DNA of 64,000 nt from Trichostrongylus colubriformis (GCA_963978905.1 OZ022257.1:42418203-42482202); one strand, 5' to 3'; positions 1 through 12,883 are shown, counted from the stretch's first letter. Numbers and translations are program-made. Notes: generated by a model from the letters alone, not told the origin.

Positions 1-2668
1 AACTCAAGAAATTGGAGCCCAAAAACCACAGTTTTCACTTTTTTCTTTCGTGCCCCTCTGCATTTCTAGCTAGTGGGATAGATGCAGACGGCCAGGGAGC
101 CATGTCAGCCGTCTGCGAACGTTTCTGCTCTACAGGCAACTCGCCCGGAGGATGGGGGCAAGGCAACTCGCAGTGCTACGGGATCGTGGTAAGACACCCA
201 GCAACACTTTTTCGATACGAGGAAATTACGAATTAAATATATTTTTCCATATCTCATTCTTTCTCACCGCAGGCGGTTCCTCTAAGCATCACAGATATAC
301 CGTAATATCACAATATCCTTACAGTGGGAGGCCAGCGTGTGAAGGGAAGAAAGCTCGGTGTTAAAAAGCTTCAAAGGGACTTGTTTATCCATAAACACAA
401 CAGAACTGCATTTGGCCGTTCCTTAGCTTGGCTCAAACCCTCATATGTACTTACAGCGCAAGAACGAATCTATTATATCTGTGATTACCGACTTCGCTGA
501 GATACGCCATGCTTTCAATGATAGCTAAAATTCGTTGGAGCGGTTGCTCCTCAGTTAGAAAGGTCACGTTCTCTGTTCACCATTCACCTCAAAAGCGCTC
601 AATGAAATGTGTGTGAAGGGAAGAGTTGAGAGAGGAATCCCCAGCCATTCTGAGCCTCATGGTGCAAAGCTGCATTGTTGCGACCTTTTCATGCAAATAC
701 ATATTTCGGTATCAGTTGGGATCAAATCCCCGCAGCGGCTGTAGACCTATGGGCCAGTGTTTTTTTTTTTGAAATCAAGAAAATGACATGGCGGACGAAT
801 TCTACTGCATCGACATATCCCTTGGGTTGAATTCGCACAAACATCTTTCGTATTACCAAAGCGGGTTTTCACCGGGGTCACACGAATTATCGTTTAAAGT
901 CAAAGAAATAGTGGCTAGACGAAGTGAAGCGTTAGGATTTTCGATAACTGGACGGTACCGGTAGAGTCGAAAGGGATCGTGCCTGGTGTTCGAAATGGGA
1001 TTGTAGTGTGCTCAGTCCAACGGTAAATGAGCGATCAGGGTCTCGAGGTTATTAACTCAAAGAGAATGATGCTGTACCAGCCATTTTTCCGCGCCGTGCT
1101 TGATTCCGATGCACTACGCCTACTTCGTTCTTTGTATAATACTTTCTGACAACTAGTCATCATGCAAGTCCACGTTTCCAAAGCGATGGAATGAGGGCTG
1201 GCATCCTGCACCGAAATCAAACGTCAGTATTGAAAAAATCAGTCCCTGATAGCGTGAGCTGCCCTCCAATGAATATGACATTATTTCAGTCCGTTATCCA
1301 ATTAAGAATGCTGAGAAAACGCTATCGTGGCGTAAACGATCGAGTGCTTACTGCTGATAGGCTCCGCTATTCTGAACCAGTCGCCACGTTTAGTAAACAC
1401 CATAAAAAGCTCAGCTTTGACCATTACAGACTAGAATAGCGCTTTTTACTACGTCGATCAATGGGTTTTATGGCAAAAAGAGACAGTTATGAAGCGGCAT
1501 TAGGAGCAGTGGCTAAAGGCTCCGCTTGGGATGTATTTACGAGTAGATTACAGCTCTCACTCAAATTCACGTTCCGCCTTGATGAAAACGGTAAAACGCC
1601 GCTCAGTTCCATCAAGGAGTTGAGGATAGCATACTCTTGGGCTATTGCGAGGGTGGGGCGTTATTATCATTTAGATGGCTTGGAATCAAATATGGGATCG
1701 GTATCTGCCGAGCTCCTCACTTCGTGATCGGTTAATCGGCTTCATACCCGTCTCGAGTTGATCGGTCTCATACCCGTTTGGGAGGTAGAAAGATCAGTTA
1801 CAATCAGTTGCTTTTGCAAAACTATTTTATAGTCGAAATCACATTCAGTTGCCAGCATGATCCCAAACGGAAAAAGAGTGCATGGCGAATTCTGAAAAAG
1901 CACTGATAGACGCTCAGAGGGTGTAACTTCTAGGTTTTCAACCTGGAAGACATTTGCCATATCTTATAGATAATGCACGCCTAGATGGATTCACTTTCCC
2001 GTGAAATACGAAGCAGAAATCATGTGCGCGGCGCAATCCAGCAGGATTCTGCCGAGCTTTCACGAAGCTGGCAATTGGTGGCTGATGGCAAACTGTCTCC
2101 TTTTGGGAAGAGCCATCGATGATGGAGTTTTTTTTTGACAAGATTCTGGTACGAGGTTCAGCGCCCTTTCTTTCCGAAACACCGCTTTCCTAAACGGGTA
2201 TTGCCTCTCCCCTTCGCCTCATCTCACCATCTGGTCTGCTTCACGCTGACATGCTAACCCCAGATGCCCTTCTAATTCGATGAGGATAGGCATCATCCCA
2301 TCGATTGAACTGGTTGGCCTTCCACATACGGTGCTCTCGGGTATCGCGAGAGATGGTTCATGTGTGTGTGAGTGAGGGTGGTATCGAATCAGGTCGTCGA
2401 TTGAGTAATTGCAGCCAGATGCGGGCCATCTGCCATGGACACCACCGAGACCAGATACCGTATAATGAGGCGATAACCCCTTTAGCAGTTGGTTAGCAAT
2501 CAATCGATAATCCTAGACCAGCTCCGGTTACCTGGGTGCTTCATGGGCTCTCTAGTAGTAGATAAATCCGTGGATAAATATTGCGTAGGAACTGCGGGTC
2601 ACTACGGCTAGTGGATCGGTCGGCCGCTAAACAAACTCCTTAAAAGGGACCGAAAATGGCGCGAGGCC
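1..2668. other. Intergenic, no gene recognised
   Basis: Short open frames occur on both strands, the longest below 100 codons, for example 1461-1727 on the plus strand. None joins to a second exon through convincing splice sites and none resembles a family I know. The base composition is mixed and nothing larger than the hairpin at 84-116 stands out. Confidence 0.5.
84..116. repeat. Small perfect hairpin
   Basis: GCAGACGGC at 84-92 pairs without mismatch with GCCGTCTGC at 108-116 around a 15-base loop. It lies in GC-rich sequence near the window edge. It could be the centre of a decayed palindromic element or chance. Confidence 0.35.
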
Positions 2669-2692
2669 CACACACACACACACACACACACA
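2669..2692. repeat. (CA)12 microsatellite
   Basis: Twelve uninterrupted CA units, followed by an imperfect CATACACA tail. A simple dinucleotide repeat. Confidence 0.95.
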
Positions 2693-4872
2693 TACACAGA
2701 GCTCTGTGCTTTGTGCAGCTGTGCATATGTGCAGCTGTTCTGGACACGCCATTGTTTCCAGCAACATCCCCCTAAATCTGCTGCTACACAGGATCCACAA
2801 AACGACAAGGGAGCTACTCGAAAACCCGGTCCCCCACCGGCTTTCAAAGGATCAATTAGCCGCGGTCGCAGTCCATTCGACCTGTCGACTAGATTTGTCG
2901 TCAAAAGCTTGCCATCCACGGCCGGGTGAATTGTTCGATGGAACCGTATAAGAAATCACACGCGTTTATTGACCCAAGCAAGGAGAGGGGGTGGACTCAA
3001 GGAGTCTGTTGATCCATGCCAAGTATTTTGACGACCGACAACGACGACGTGATGGTGGTCATGCAAATAGACGCGCCGCGCAACGTCTCATCCCACAAGT
3101 TGACGCGCTAGCCGTCTATGTAGCGCATTCCAATTACCCGGATGATAAGATATCAGCTGGCTGCTGATGAAAACGTGTTTTTCCTACGCAACGATGATAA
3201 CGATTATTAGAAACCCAGCCACCGCCGTCGCCGCCAGCAGCAACAGCGCATTTCTCTTATGACATGCCTTACACAGTGTTGAGGAGTGATAAACACTGAT
3301 AAACAACGTAACAGCGCTGAGGTAACAGGGTGAAGGGCACGCGAATGGTGTGGAATGCGACCGCGGAAGAACAAAGGGCGAAAACGAGTGTCACCAGTGT
3401 CAGGCTCAACGAACTTGACCCCGTTTTTGAAACAGCATCATCAGCAATATGGCAGCAGTTTGCTTCTTGATTGTTATCGCATACGAAGGAATGTGGTCGA
3501 GCGTCCCATCAGCGGGTTGTCCCTCCCCCCCCTCTTCGTGGTATTTCAAGGGAACCTTGAACCTCCACTTCGATGAGTACCTCATTTGGCACAGAGAACA
3601 ATGACCTGTTTATGTATGCACGACGCGGCCATGTGGTGGTGAAGAGACTTGATACGCCAGTCGTAGTGCAGACCCCTCAGCATGACCCCCCTGGGTTGTC
3701 ACTTTGATACACTTGAACCCCCACTTTAAGCTACAGATAGCCATCGAAAGCCGTTCACTTCTGGCGTGTTGTTCCTGTCTCGAAACGACCAACGTTATCT
3801 TTGAGTGCCTAAGTGGCCCAAGAATTTGCCGGCAGATTTTTTTCGGAGAATTATTCATAACATTGTGGCGATGCACGCATTGATACGAGGGGGACATAAC
3901 CTTTGCTGATGGACAAGAATAAATACATGAGAGAGCAGAGTTCCTCGAAAAAACCGATAAGGAATTTACCATTTTCTCGCGAATCACGTCAAACGCTGCA
4001 GATCCACTTCGAGCGCCGGCGCTGAAGAAGCGTTCAGATGACGATGCGTCTTCTGCACAATAAGGTGGTGCAGAAATGGGAATCTGAAAGAGTGGGGCTC
4101 ATTAGGGACATAAAAAACAGAAAAAAAGGAAATCAAACACTGGTACGGACCTCATTGGCTGAACTCGGGTTCTCGTCGTCGATATTGCAAAAGCTTCGGG
4201 CTTTCTTGTATCGTTCCAGACGTCGTAGTCGATTGGCGCACATCGCTCGATATGCATTGAAATCATCCATTGGAAAACGGCTTCTGAAAGAGTATACATA
4301 TGAGAAGGCGCCGAAAAGAGCGTACAACGAGGCGAATACACGAGAAAGGAGCAAGTACAGGGAACGGCACGCGAGTTACCACTGTGGCATAGCAGCGGCG
4401 AAGACAGTGAGACTGGCCGTATCGCCGTCACTGTGAACGATAAGGAAGCAGACTCGGTGCTGCCCCCTGGAAAACCTTGCCCAGCAAAGACACGATACGC
4501 CATATCAAACAGGATTAGATAAGCCAAATAAGGTGATTTTTCTGAGTGCACTAGAAATGTCTAAGTACGTAGTCCAAAGGCAACAAAACCTCCGCTAATC
4601 TCGTATAATACTGGGCGTGGCGCAAACCCTTCGCATCTCAGCTCCAAACTGGGAAAACACAATATCGATGGATTTCGAGGAAAAGTCAAAGAAAAACCTC
4701 AAATGCACTCCAGGCATGCAAAGCAAATAGGTAAAGCACCTAACAAATGGAGGGGACATATTTGGCGAGCATGATTGCGCTCACGCTCAATCGGCCGATA
4801 CCTAATCCTCGGGAGTTTGAGTTCATTGCACAGCACATAAGGGATCTTGTACGGGTACGGAATCAGCGGGGT

Positions 4873-4882
4873 GGGGGGGGGG
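4873..4882 (+). repeat. Poly-G tract (10)
   Basis: An uninterrupted run of ten G on the plus strand. One of about eleven runs of nine or more G or C in the window. Confidence 0.9.
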
Positions 4883-5023
4883 CAACATTCTCCAGAAAGA
4901 GACAGAAAAGAGCGGAAGGCGGTAAAGACGATGTTCTTTAGTGATTTCGAGCAGGTTTCGCTCACCATTGCGCGTTCGCAGCGTAATGCCATGGCATGTC
5001 ACCCCCTTGCATAGCCGCCACCG

Positions 5024-5036
5024 CCCCCCCCCCCCC
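5024..5036 (-). repeat. Poly-C tract (13)
   Basis: Thirteen consecutive C on the plus strand (G on the minus strand), only 104 bases from an 11-G run at 5141-5151 of the opposite strand bias. Confidence 0.9.
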
Positions 5037-5140
5037 TTCGTTGCCGTCGCCATAGGGGCGTTTTCCGCTTATGATTTGGCTGATACATCGTCTTTCGCGT
5101 GTGTTCATTCAATCGAAAGGAACCTGATGGTGGTGAAATT

Positions 5141-5151
5141 GGGGGGGGGGG
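5141..5151 (+). repeat. Poly-G tract (11)
   Basis: Eleven consecutive G on the plus strand, near the C run at 5024-5036. Confidence 0.9.
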
Positions 5152-7163
5152 CAGCTATGAAACTGCTTAATGAGTCGGATAGGCCCTCCTCGGGTAGGAA
5201 GATCAGCCCAGTTATCGTGAGGCAAGCTGTACTACGGTGGCAAAGGTGAATTTCGGGATGGCGACGGAATTCGGTGACGAGACAATGGTGGCGATAAGCG
5301 GCTTTCGAATACGGCTCACAGTACGTTCAAAGTATAAGCACATAGATTACGGAAAATTGCACAAAAACAGTTCAACATGGAACTATTTGAAAGCCCACCT
5401 ACGTGCGCGAGTTCACCACTGTCTGCCGCATAGCAGCCCACATTTCAATCAAGGGGGGAACGATTACCCAAGGTCATCTCGATGCGGTTGTGGTAAGCCA
5501 CCCATCGGTCGGACAGGCTGACTGTAACGGCTACGACTGTAAATTGAGACAAATATCCGGTACAAATGTGAAGAAAAGAAGGTCTCTCTCTATGCGTACC
5601 TACTGGTAGAAGACCTTTTTTCGGACCAAAGCATAGCTCACTGACTACTAGCAAGAGGTAGATGCGGCGGCAAAATCACCGCAATTTGACGTGAATAAAA
5701 ACGACGAAACGAATGGGAGCCGCGCGGAGAACAGCAGCTATATAGAACTTGGCGAACGATGGGTGAACAGAAAAAACTGACTGGTAGCCATGGAAACGAT
5801 GGCAGACGGGATGGGCTCAGCCGTGGCAGAGCCGTGAAAAACATCTGCAGGATTAGCGAGCAAGACAGAAGTACGGTGCGTGAAAGGATAGATCACGAGG
5901 AAATCCCCGTGGAGAACAAAAGACACATAGTTTGTTCTTCTCAGCGAAATGATATGCCGAGAATGTCGAATGTCAATCGTGGGAGGCCACGCCCAACCCC
6001 CCCTCCCCCTTCTTGGACGGTGGACGGGAATTGTCGAGAAGTCGAAGCACAGCGGGGAAGCGATCATTGTGCTCACCAACAGAAGCATACTGTAATTGAT
6101 GGTGCCAGAAGTTCGAGGAAATGGAGTGGTGATGGTGTGAGTGTACATCGTTTCATACACCGCGTCTAATACCGGCGTTGTCAACTGAGCTGCCTGGGTG
6201 GTGGCCGGTGAGAGCGCAAACAAATCGCCCTTACGAAGTGAGTGTGAGAATGAGTGCGAAGGAATACCTACACACAAAGAGACACGGTCGCGACGGTGAC
6301 GACGACAGAAGGCCAGCCGATGATATGGACCGACCGTCGCAAACGAGAGCTGTAGGAGCTCAGTAGCTGGCCAGCTGTTGACTGTTTGTTTACCTATAAC
6401 CGCTTATCGCTCATGCCTACAGCCAAACTGCTTTTGAAGGTGAATATTCAAATCTTGTGCCAGGATGTGCCCGTTCTTTCAAGCTAAGCAAATAATTAAG
6501 TAGTAAGTAGTAGTATGAATGATGTATGTGCAAGGGGCAGCCGGGAGGGATGCCGACGAGTGAGTAACTAACTGGATTTATTACCTTCAACTTCAGTCAC
6601 GCCCCTAATTTGCCGAATCATTCGCTTTCGCCTGACTGGTTCCAAATCGCAATCTGTCCAGTTGGAAGCCTACATTCCAACCGTTTAATTATTTCATCCA
6701 CTTTCTAGCTTGCCATAAATTACAAATTATCGCAGCAAAAGAAGAAAAAGCAAGAAAGGGAACAGGCCGGCAGGCACGACATTGTGGCGTCACATTGCCT
6801 CCGTGAGCAATAAGTAAAGGTCAAATGCATGATTTCTAAAGAACAGTTTTTTCTTGACGATCAAAGTGGCTGAAGAACAAAGTTGAAATCTTCAAAAATC
6901 ATAAATCAATGAAATACAAAACATACTACACTGAAACTCTACTTACGATGCCCGAACAATTAATTATTCAATGAATGATTGATCATTTGATTGTTTCAGA
7001 TCTGCTACGTTAATTGTCTAGTTTTGTTTACTTGGTTACGTATTTCCTAGCTTACATTTTTGTTTCACATTTATTTCCATTCATTGGATATTATTTATCC
7101 ATTTGACCTGCAGATTCACAGCCAGAGGTACATTAATGTTGCCCATTTACGATGGTATAAGGA

Positions 7164-7262
7164 CAGGCTCACACCAACCCGGAATACGATCTTCGTGGCC
7201 TCCACCTTCCCACCCGTAATATGACCTCCGTGGAGGTCGTATTCCGGGTTGGAAGGTGGAGC
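7164..7262. repeat. Hairpin with 16-bp perfect stem
   Basis: CCAACCCGGAATACGA at 7174-7189 is the exact reverse complement of 7237-7252, and the flanking AGGCTC / GAGCCT extends the stem outward after a small internal loop. The loop contains a second small palindrome around GACCTCCGTGGAGGTC. It looks like a short foldback element; no target duplication was found. Confidence 0.6.
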
Positions 7263-7333
7263 CTTGTATTATATTTGGGGATGGAGGGAATCGTATTCGC
7301 GGGAATTTTCCTTGACGCCCGTCTCAACCCCCT

Positions 7334-7344
7334 CCCCCCCCCCC
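7334..7344 (-). repeat. Poly-C tract (11)
   Basis: Eleven consecutive C on the plus strand within a longer C/T-rich stretch. Confidence 0.9.
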
Positions 7345-9505
7345 TCACCCACCTTAAAATGGATACATCTGAAACTCAAAACTGGCATTATTCAATATGA
7401 AAGGTGTTTATAAGCTGACCAAGCCCCAAGAACTGGTCAACTCAGAAACACTTCTTATCACTGAATATCTCTGAAGAGGAGGCGCGAAATGTGTTCACCA
7501 TTATACGGATGCCCTGAGCCTATTCAACCCTTCAAGGTCGATATTTCGAGTCAGGCATATAGGAGGAGGGTCGAGGACTGATGCGCCTGAAGAGAAAAGA
7601 AAGAACCCGAAGAAAATCCAGAGAAAGAACCTGAAGAATATTTAAAACATTCAAGAGAAAGAATCTGAAGAAAATTTAAAAGCAGTGAAAATGATACTTT
7701 TTTATCATGCTATTATTTGTTTTCGGCTCGCGCGAAGTTTCGAGGAAACTGGAGAACATCTCAATAGTAAGTGATTGAAAGAGTTTTTCCTCGATGGCAC
7801 CACTTGGAATCTTGTATTTTCATCGTATCTGCGGTTAGCATTGCCTCCATCATTGCAATCTTTTTCAGCTTCTATCCTATGTTCAATCGTCGCGAGATTC
7901 TTTTGTCGTGTAGCGCTTTTGAGAGGATGGGCTATCATGGTTTGGGAAAAAAGGTGGTGTGAATGCACTTCACAAGCTCTAAGTGTCCCAATTACCCGTC
8001 CTCGACTCGTGAAATGGGTAACTATGAAAGAGCAACAGCATGCAAATGAAACTAAACACAACGAAAAAAGGTGCCTTTTGTCATTCATCGATAACACCGT
8101 CGTTATACAAGTACCTCTGCAGGTGCGATAGGCTTTGTCCGCCATGAGGAGTATTGCACCGCCAGAGTTCTTGTGGATGTGCCTTCATGATCGGATAGCT
8201 GAACTAGTCACTGTAGCATAGCTACACATGAAAGGCAGTGATAGGGGAAATTCGGACGAGTAGTGAAAAATTCAGTGAAAATCGGGGTGCAAGTAGTATT
8301 ACGAAGATGAAGAAAAATCGGAAGGAAATGGCTGATGACCGAGAAATAAGACGTCTTTCCTGCCGTTGATTTTCGACGTCGGCGACCTTTCCGTCAAGAG
8401 GCATGTTCCGGACGAGTTTTCCAATGGCATGTTTCCAAGTCGAAAACACGATGGGATGTTTGGAGATATAACAGCATTTATTTTCTAGAGTGAGCTCAAA
8501 GCTCAAACTGAGAAAGCGCGCCTCGATACCTTCAACCCTGCCGCAACTCCTTGGCCACTCTCATCGTAGCCAATAGGAATCACGTCGCCTGGAAGCGAGG
8601 TGCGAGGTTCGTTAGCCAAAGGCATAGTTTCCAACCCTCAGGCGGTCTCTACGGCTCTAGGCGCGCTTTTCAACCGGGATTCCGCCATAATTAGGCTTCT
8701 AGGCCCCCTAGTTCCCATGTAAAAGCCTTCTTCCATAAATTTTCCAATAACCACATTTCCCCAATGCTGTCTCAAAGGCACCGAGAGAGGTAAGGAGGAA
8801 CTGCTACCTGTGAGGTTCCCTGGAAACAAACCTTCCACTTCGGAAGGTGATGTGTAGCGAAAATCGCATTGGGAAAGCGCGGCTTGGGGTTTTATCAAGA
8901 GCCCGCAGCATGGCGCAGTCCTGCAACCGGGCGAGTTGCCGGTGAAGCCAGGACATCGTTCGCGGTCGCCTGATTTAGCCTCTACGCCCTCCTGCAGTCT
9001 GGGTGCGTGCGGCATCCTGAACACAATGACCAGCTTCAGATATATATTCAGATATTTCAGATGCATAATTTCTCCGCTTTACTAGTATATCATAGTCTTT
9101 TCCTTCCGAAATTACAATTACCTACGATATTTGAAGAAGCTTTGAATATAAATAAGTGGTAATGGATGATACAATGATAAACATGAATGAATATGATTAT
9201 GGAATATAAAAACCTGGGTGAGAAGCAGTGTGACAGTAGAGAAGCGTTGGGATGAAGCGGACAAAAGCCCGAGAATTATGGACCCGAAAACCCTCATTCT
9301 CACTTGTTACACTCCTTATCTTTCTCCTCCTCTGTTTACTGGCTGGGGTAGATAAAGACATAATCGAGACCAAGTCAGCCTACCGTGAACGTTGTCCCGC
9401 AATCGCAGCAACTCGGAATACTGATATGTTGCAGTTTGAAACCATGCGCGGGAGATCGCGGTGAAGACTCCAAGACGTGCTTTTTTCAATGAGAGTTTTG
9501 CCATA

Positions 9506-10180
9506 CGTGGGTCACTATTTATATTTCGGGAATAGGCAATACTGTTATCATGGGAGTAAATCTGATGGTTTCATCGTAAAGTTCGCCTTTTTTAACTCTA
9601 TACCCCATCATTCAATTTGCCGCACGGCGTTATTTGTTTATTTTATAAATTTTTGAAAATTTTGTCGCCACAAGCCTTTTTTGGCGAGTTTGTCAAATTG
9701 TGTGGGTTCCAACGGAAAAATATTTCTTGCAAATCCATGTGTTCAAGTGAAATTGTATGTTTGTTGGTGGAAATAATGTTTAGGGATGCCTCAATCTTAG
9801 GATGGGTGAATTGGCGATCTTGCTTAATCATATTGCACACAGCATCGATGTTTTCGGAAACAACTGCTAATTTCGGACATCCTTCACGAATCTCGTCGGG
9901 CAGCGGACTACGTCAACGATTGAATTCCCTAAACCAACGATGCACTGTGGTCTTTGATGGAGCTTCATTGCCTAATTTTTTAAAATTTTTTTCATTTCAT
10001 TTTTATTTCCCGAAAAAACAAAAATTTCCAGATGAATATAAAATAAACAAAAAGCGCCGTGCGGCAAATTGAATGGTGGGGTATTCTGGTAAAAAAAGGC
10101 GAACTTTACGATGAAGCCATCGGATTTACTCCTATGATAAAAGTATTGCCTATTCCCGAAATATAAATAGTGACCTACGT
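9506..10180 (-). mobile_element. Mariner-like element with about 150-bp terminal inverted repeats
   Basis: The left end starts CGTGGGTCACTATTTATATT and the right end is its reverse complement with one difference. Similarity continues inward for roughly 150 bases on each side (through the shared GCCGCACGGCG segment), unusually long for mariner, whose inverted repeats are normally near 30 bp. TA dinucleotides flank both ends (9504-9505 and 10181-10182), the expected mariner target duplication. The core between the repeats holds a broken transposase fragment read on the minus strand. At 675 bp the copy is about half the usual 1.3 kb, so it is internally deleted and non-autonomous. Confidence 0.85.
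9643..9975 (-). pseudogene. Mariner transposase fragment, N-terminal helix-turn-helix part
   Basis: Reading the minus strand gives a stretch with the mariner hallmark EAPSKTTVHRWFREFNR, then an in-frame stop, then IDAVCNMIKQDRQFTHPKIE, the second helix-turn-helix region, and FRWNPHNLT, the counterpart of the conserved WIPHNL motif. The DD34D catalytic part is absent. The upstream start and everything after the WIPHNL-like motif are missing, so no transposase can be made. The identity to the mariner family is clear; the subfamily is not assigned. Confidence 0.85.
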
Positions 10181-11137
10181 AGATGGACTGGAATGCTCGT
10201 TCACATTCAAAGAGTATATCTCGCTAGTTCTCAGTTTCTCCTTGCTTTTGGCGGCGATAAATTTAACTGTTAGTGATGGACCTAAGCTCTACGGGCTTAT
10301 TGTGTTTGCAATCTGGCTCGGCAGTCAATCAATATTCCAAATTGATCCATGGAACCCCGCAGGGCCTTCGATAGACTTACGAAATTTCACTTTTTCACTC
10401 CACAAAGCATTCCCATGGGAGTCAAGTCCACTTCTCGGATCTCATCCAGATCGGCGGCGATGGCCACTTGGCGTTGCTGCCGACGTCGACGCCGACGTCA
10501 CTAAGTAGTCAAGATTTATTGAGGTGAATGTGTTCACGCGTTGACCTGGTTCCATAAACGGCACAGTTATTCATTCGTCAATTGAATTATTTGAAATGTC
10601 ACATAAGAAACTTTTATGACCTTTTATGATCGTTCATAACCCACAATTATTACAACCATACCACTGAACTATATAGTTGAGTATCTTTGTCAACACAAGT
10701 GACGAGGTCAATCAAGCTGAGTAAATATGTGCTTAACCTACTAAACCTAGTAAGTGGCAATTACCTAACAACCGACAAGTTGAATCTTTGAGGTGATTGA
10801 ATGATGGTGAGTATTAGGCATAAAGACCGATGATGAAAATGAGATTTAAGAGCATTCGAGTTTTTTGAAAAGTCCCAAGGAAAAATGTCAGTCCACCTGC
10901 GAGTACCTTTGTGAAAGATGGTATGACTAGACAAGATTAGTGAATGGTTGCCCGAATTTCCGTCAGATAAGATATGTGGTGCTAAGTTTGCACGGATAGC
11001 AGGTCGGTGGGGGTTAGGATGAGCCTGGGAGACTTCAAGATCAAGACTAAAGAGGTGAGCGCCCCTGAAACTCTGGAAAAGGAAGAATTTGTGAGACTGG
11101 GATCTCAACCCCGGCTGGAACCCTTTATTCGAAGAAA
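10181..11137. other. Intergenic, no gene recognised
   Basis: A 112-codon frame at 10170-10508 overlaps the mariner end and has a hydrophobic first half. The rest does not resemble a known family and there is no supporting exon. I treat the stretch as spacer. Confidence 0.4.
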
Positions 11138-11150
11138 TATAAAAATATGT

Positions 11151-11327
11151 TACTAAAAGGATGCTGAGTTATGGGCAAAAGCTTCGACGTCGGACGGACT
11201 CGAACCCGCACTTCAGTGGTTCGAGCCCGTCCGACACCGGTGGTTTTGCCCGCAACTCAGCATCCTTGTAGTAACATTCGCATCGCGGGCTGCGGCGATA
11301 ATCAGCAGCTATGAAAAAACCAAAAAG
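11151..11327 (+). mobile_element. tRNA-like palindromic SINE or MITE with 13-bp flanking repeats
   Basis: The core folds on itself: AGGATGCTGAGTT near 11158 pairs with AACTCAGCATCCT near 11255-11267, and TCGGACGGACTCGAACC pairs with the segment around 11218-11235. Because the arms are complementary, an RNA polymerase III B-box (GGTTCGAGCCC on the plus strand, GGTTCGAGTCC on the minus strand) is present on both strands. The unit ends in an A-rich stretch and is bracketed by TATAAAAATATGT at 11138-11150 and 11328-11340. A 13-bp duplication with an A-rich end suits a retroposed SINE, while the terminal inverted repeats suit a MITE. A related but degraded copy lies at 15119-15304. Confidence 0.6.
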
Positions 11328-11340
11328 TATAAAAATATGT

Positions 11341-12883
11341 ATTAGCTGAGCCATCTGAACAAGGAGGAAAAAGTAGAGAACTATGTGTGGACAGAATAAG
11401 AACTCGTATTCCTAATTAGACAAATTTGGCCCAAAATTGGAAAGATTACTTTGTAAGGTGACAGTACTGAGATCTGAGAAGGTCCCCGCAAGTTATGTGA
11501 GTTAATGATCTTCGAGCAATCATACTGTCTTACAAAAAAGTCAATATCCCACAAAACAGTTAACTATTTTCATTCTTCCAAGTCCCACGACTAGGAAAAA
11601 ATGCATTGCAATCTCACGATCTGAAAAAATATGCAACGTAATGAGTAGGGATTTCAAAGGAAAATTAGATTATTTTGAAAAAAGTAAATAATTGAAGGAG
11701 AGTCCCGATTCAAACTACAACAACGATTTCTTTTTTCAATTTCAAGGCATCTTGAAGTTTTTGAAGAATCCTGTTTTAAAATGAACGTTGGCAATTTCGC
11801 AAAAACCGCAGTTCGTCAAAAGTTTTGATTGGCATCCGTCCGCTGATTCTTATCGCTGTTCTCTAATGAGCTCTGGACTCGTCGTTGTTGCTTTGGAAGC
11901 AGCCATAAGGAAGCTGATAAGAAGCGAGCGCTCATCAGCGTCCTTGAATTTCGTAGAATCACATTATACATCTATTATAGCCATAATAACGAGGAAAGCT
12001 CACAAAAAAACTGGTTGAGGGTGACCCTTTGATCGATAGCGACATTGTGAAATGAAGGTGGCTGAAGGCTGGATCTGCACTCTGATGCGATGGAATAGAG
12101 CTTTCATCCAACCCGATGGACTAACACACCGACGATGGACTGACGCGACGCGGTCCATGGCAGCTGAGCAAATTGACAATTCGGACGTGATATTCATGAG
12201 AGAACTGGGCCGAGCCATTGTTTGCCGTGGGAAACATGCATTGGAGGCCATATGCTTGGGAGAAACGTGATAGAAACGTTGATGAAACAGATGAACACAC
12301 AGGTCTTCCATTTAATTTCCGCCATCTGAAAAACGTTGCAGAAAAATCGATTTACAAATATTCTTGTACAGTCGTGATGCATCAGTTTCTGCAGTTGTAC
12401 CGCCCTAAGCTTCACCAGGCTGTAACAAATGTATAAGTGAATAAGTGTATTTATAAGCTCTCTGCCATGCATCATTACTCAACCAGCTGGAGTGCAGACC
12501 GCTGGAAGGATGATCATTATCGGTTGATTCACCTCGAACCTGCGCTTATACATAGTATGGGTGGAAGGGGATGGGTTGATAAGTTACTTGAAGAAGGCCC
12601 AGACAAGAGTAGAAAAAGGACGCGAATTTCAAGTTGAATTGAGGATCTCAGAAAAATTTGTCGATCATCTATGGGTCTTTTCATAATTTGGGTGTGTGCC
12701 CAAACACACCCAAATACCTCCAAAATTCAAGATCGAAATTGGACGGACGCACGGCGCATTCTAAGGGTGCCCATCTGATCGTCATTTCGAGGTTATACAG
12801 CAGAATGTTGAACGGTCAAAAATATTTTAGCAGTTTGCCTCAAGGTGTCAAGTTTTTTTGGAAATGGAGGTAGGAGTACTCTT
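11341..12883. other. Intergenic, no gene recognised
   Basis: Open frames on both strands between 12000 and 12640 reach about 100 codons but overlap one another and lack splice partners or recognisable motifs. The short palindrome at 12687-12714 is the only structured item. Confidence 0.4.
12687..12714. repeat. Short palindrome of GGGTGTGTGCC type
   Basis: TTTGGGTGTGT is followed after GCCCA by ACACACCCAAA, an almost complete palindrome of 28 bases. Its GGGTGTGTGC core equals the first ten bases of the MITE at 17052-17287, so it may be two terminal repeats left fused after deletion of an element. Confidence 0.4.

Larger units (their letters stand above)
2693..9505. other. Intergenic, no gene recognised
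   Basis: Several long antiparallel open frames occur here, such as 5738-6277 on the minus strand (179 codons) and 4038-4436 on the plus strand (132 codons). Both strands are open in the same place, composition is low-complexity or arginine/serine-rich, and I see no domain or convincing splice partner. The stretch carries several poly-G/C tracts and the hairpin at 7164-7262. The longest segments are most likely untranslated spacer with old repeats. Confidence 0.45.

Noticed and set aside
1461..1727. 88-codon plus-strand frame
   Set aside because: Reads like a protein in composition, but has no recognised family and no flanking splice logic.
4038..4436. 132-codon plus-strand frame rich in Arg and Lys
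   Set aside because: Overlaps a 149-codon antisense frame; no known motif; probably chance in a stop-poor region.
5738..6277. 179-codon minus-strand open frame
   Set aside because: The longest single frame apart from repeats, but the plus strand is also open over the same bases, composition is low-complexity, and no domain or splice partner is visible.
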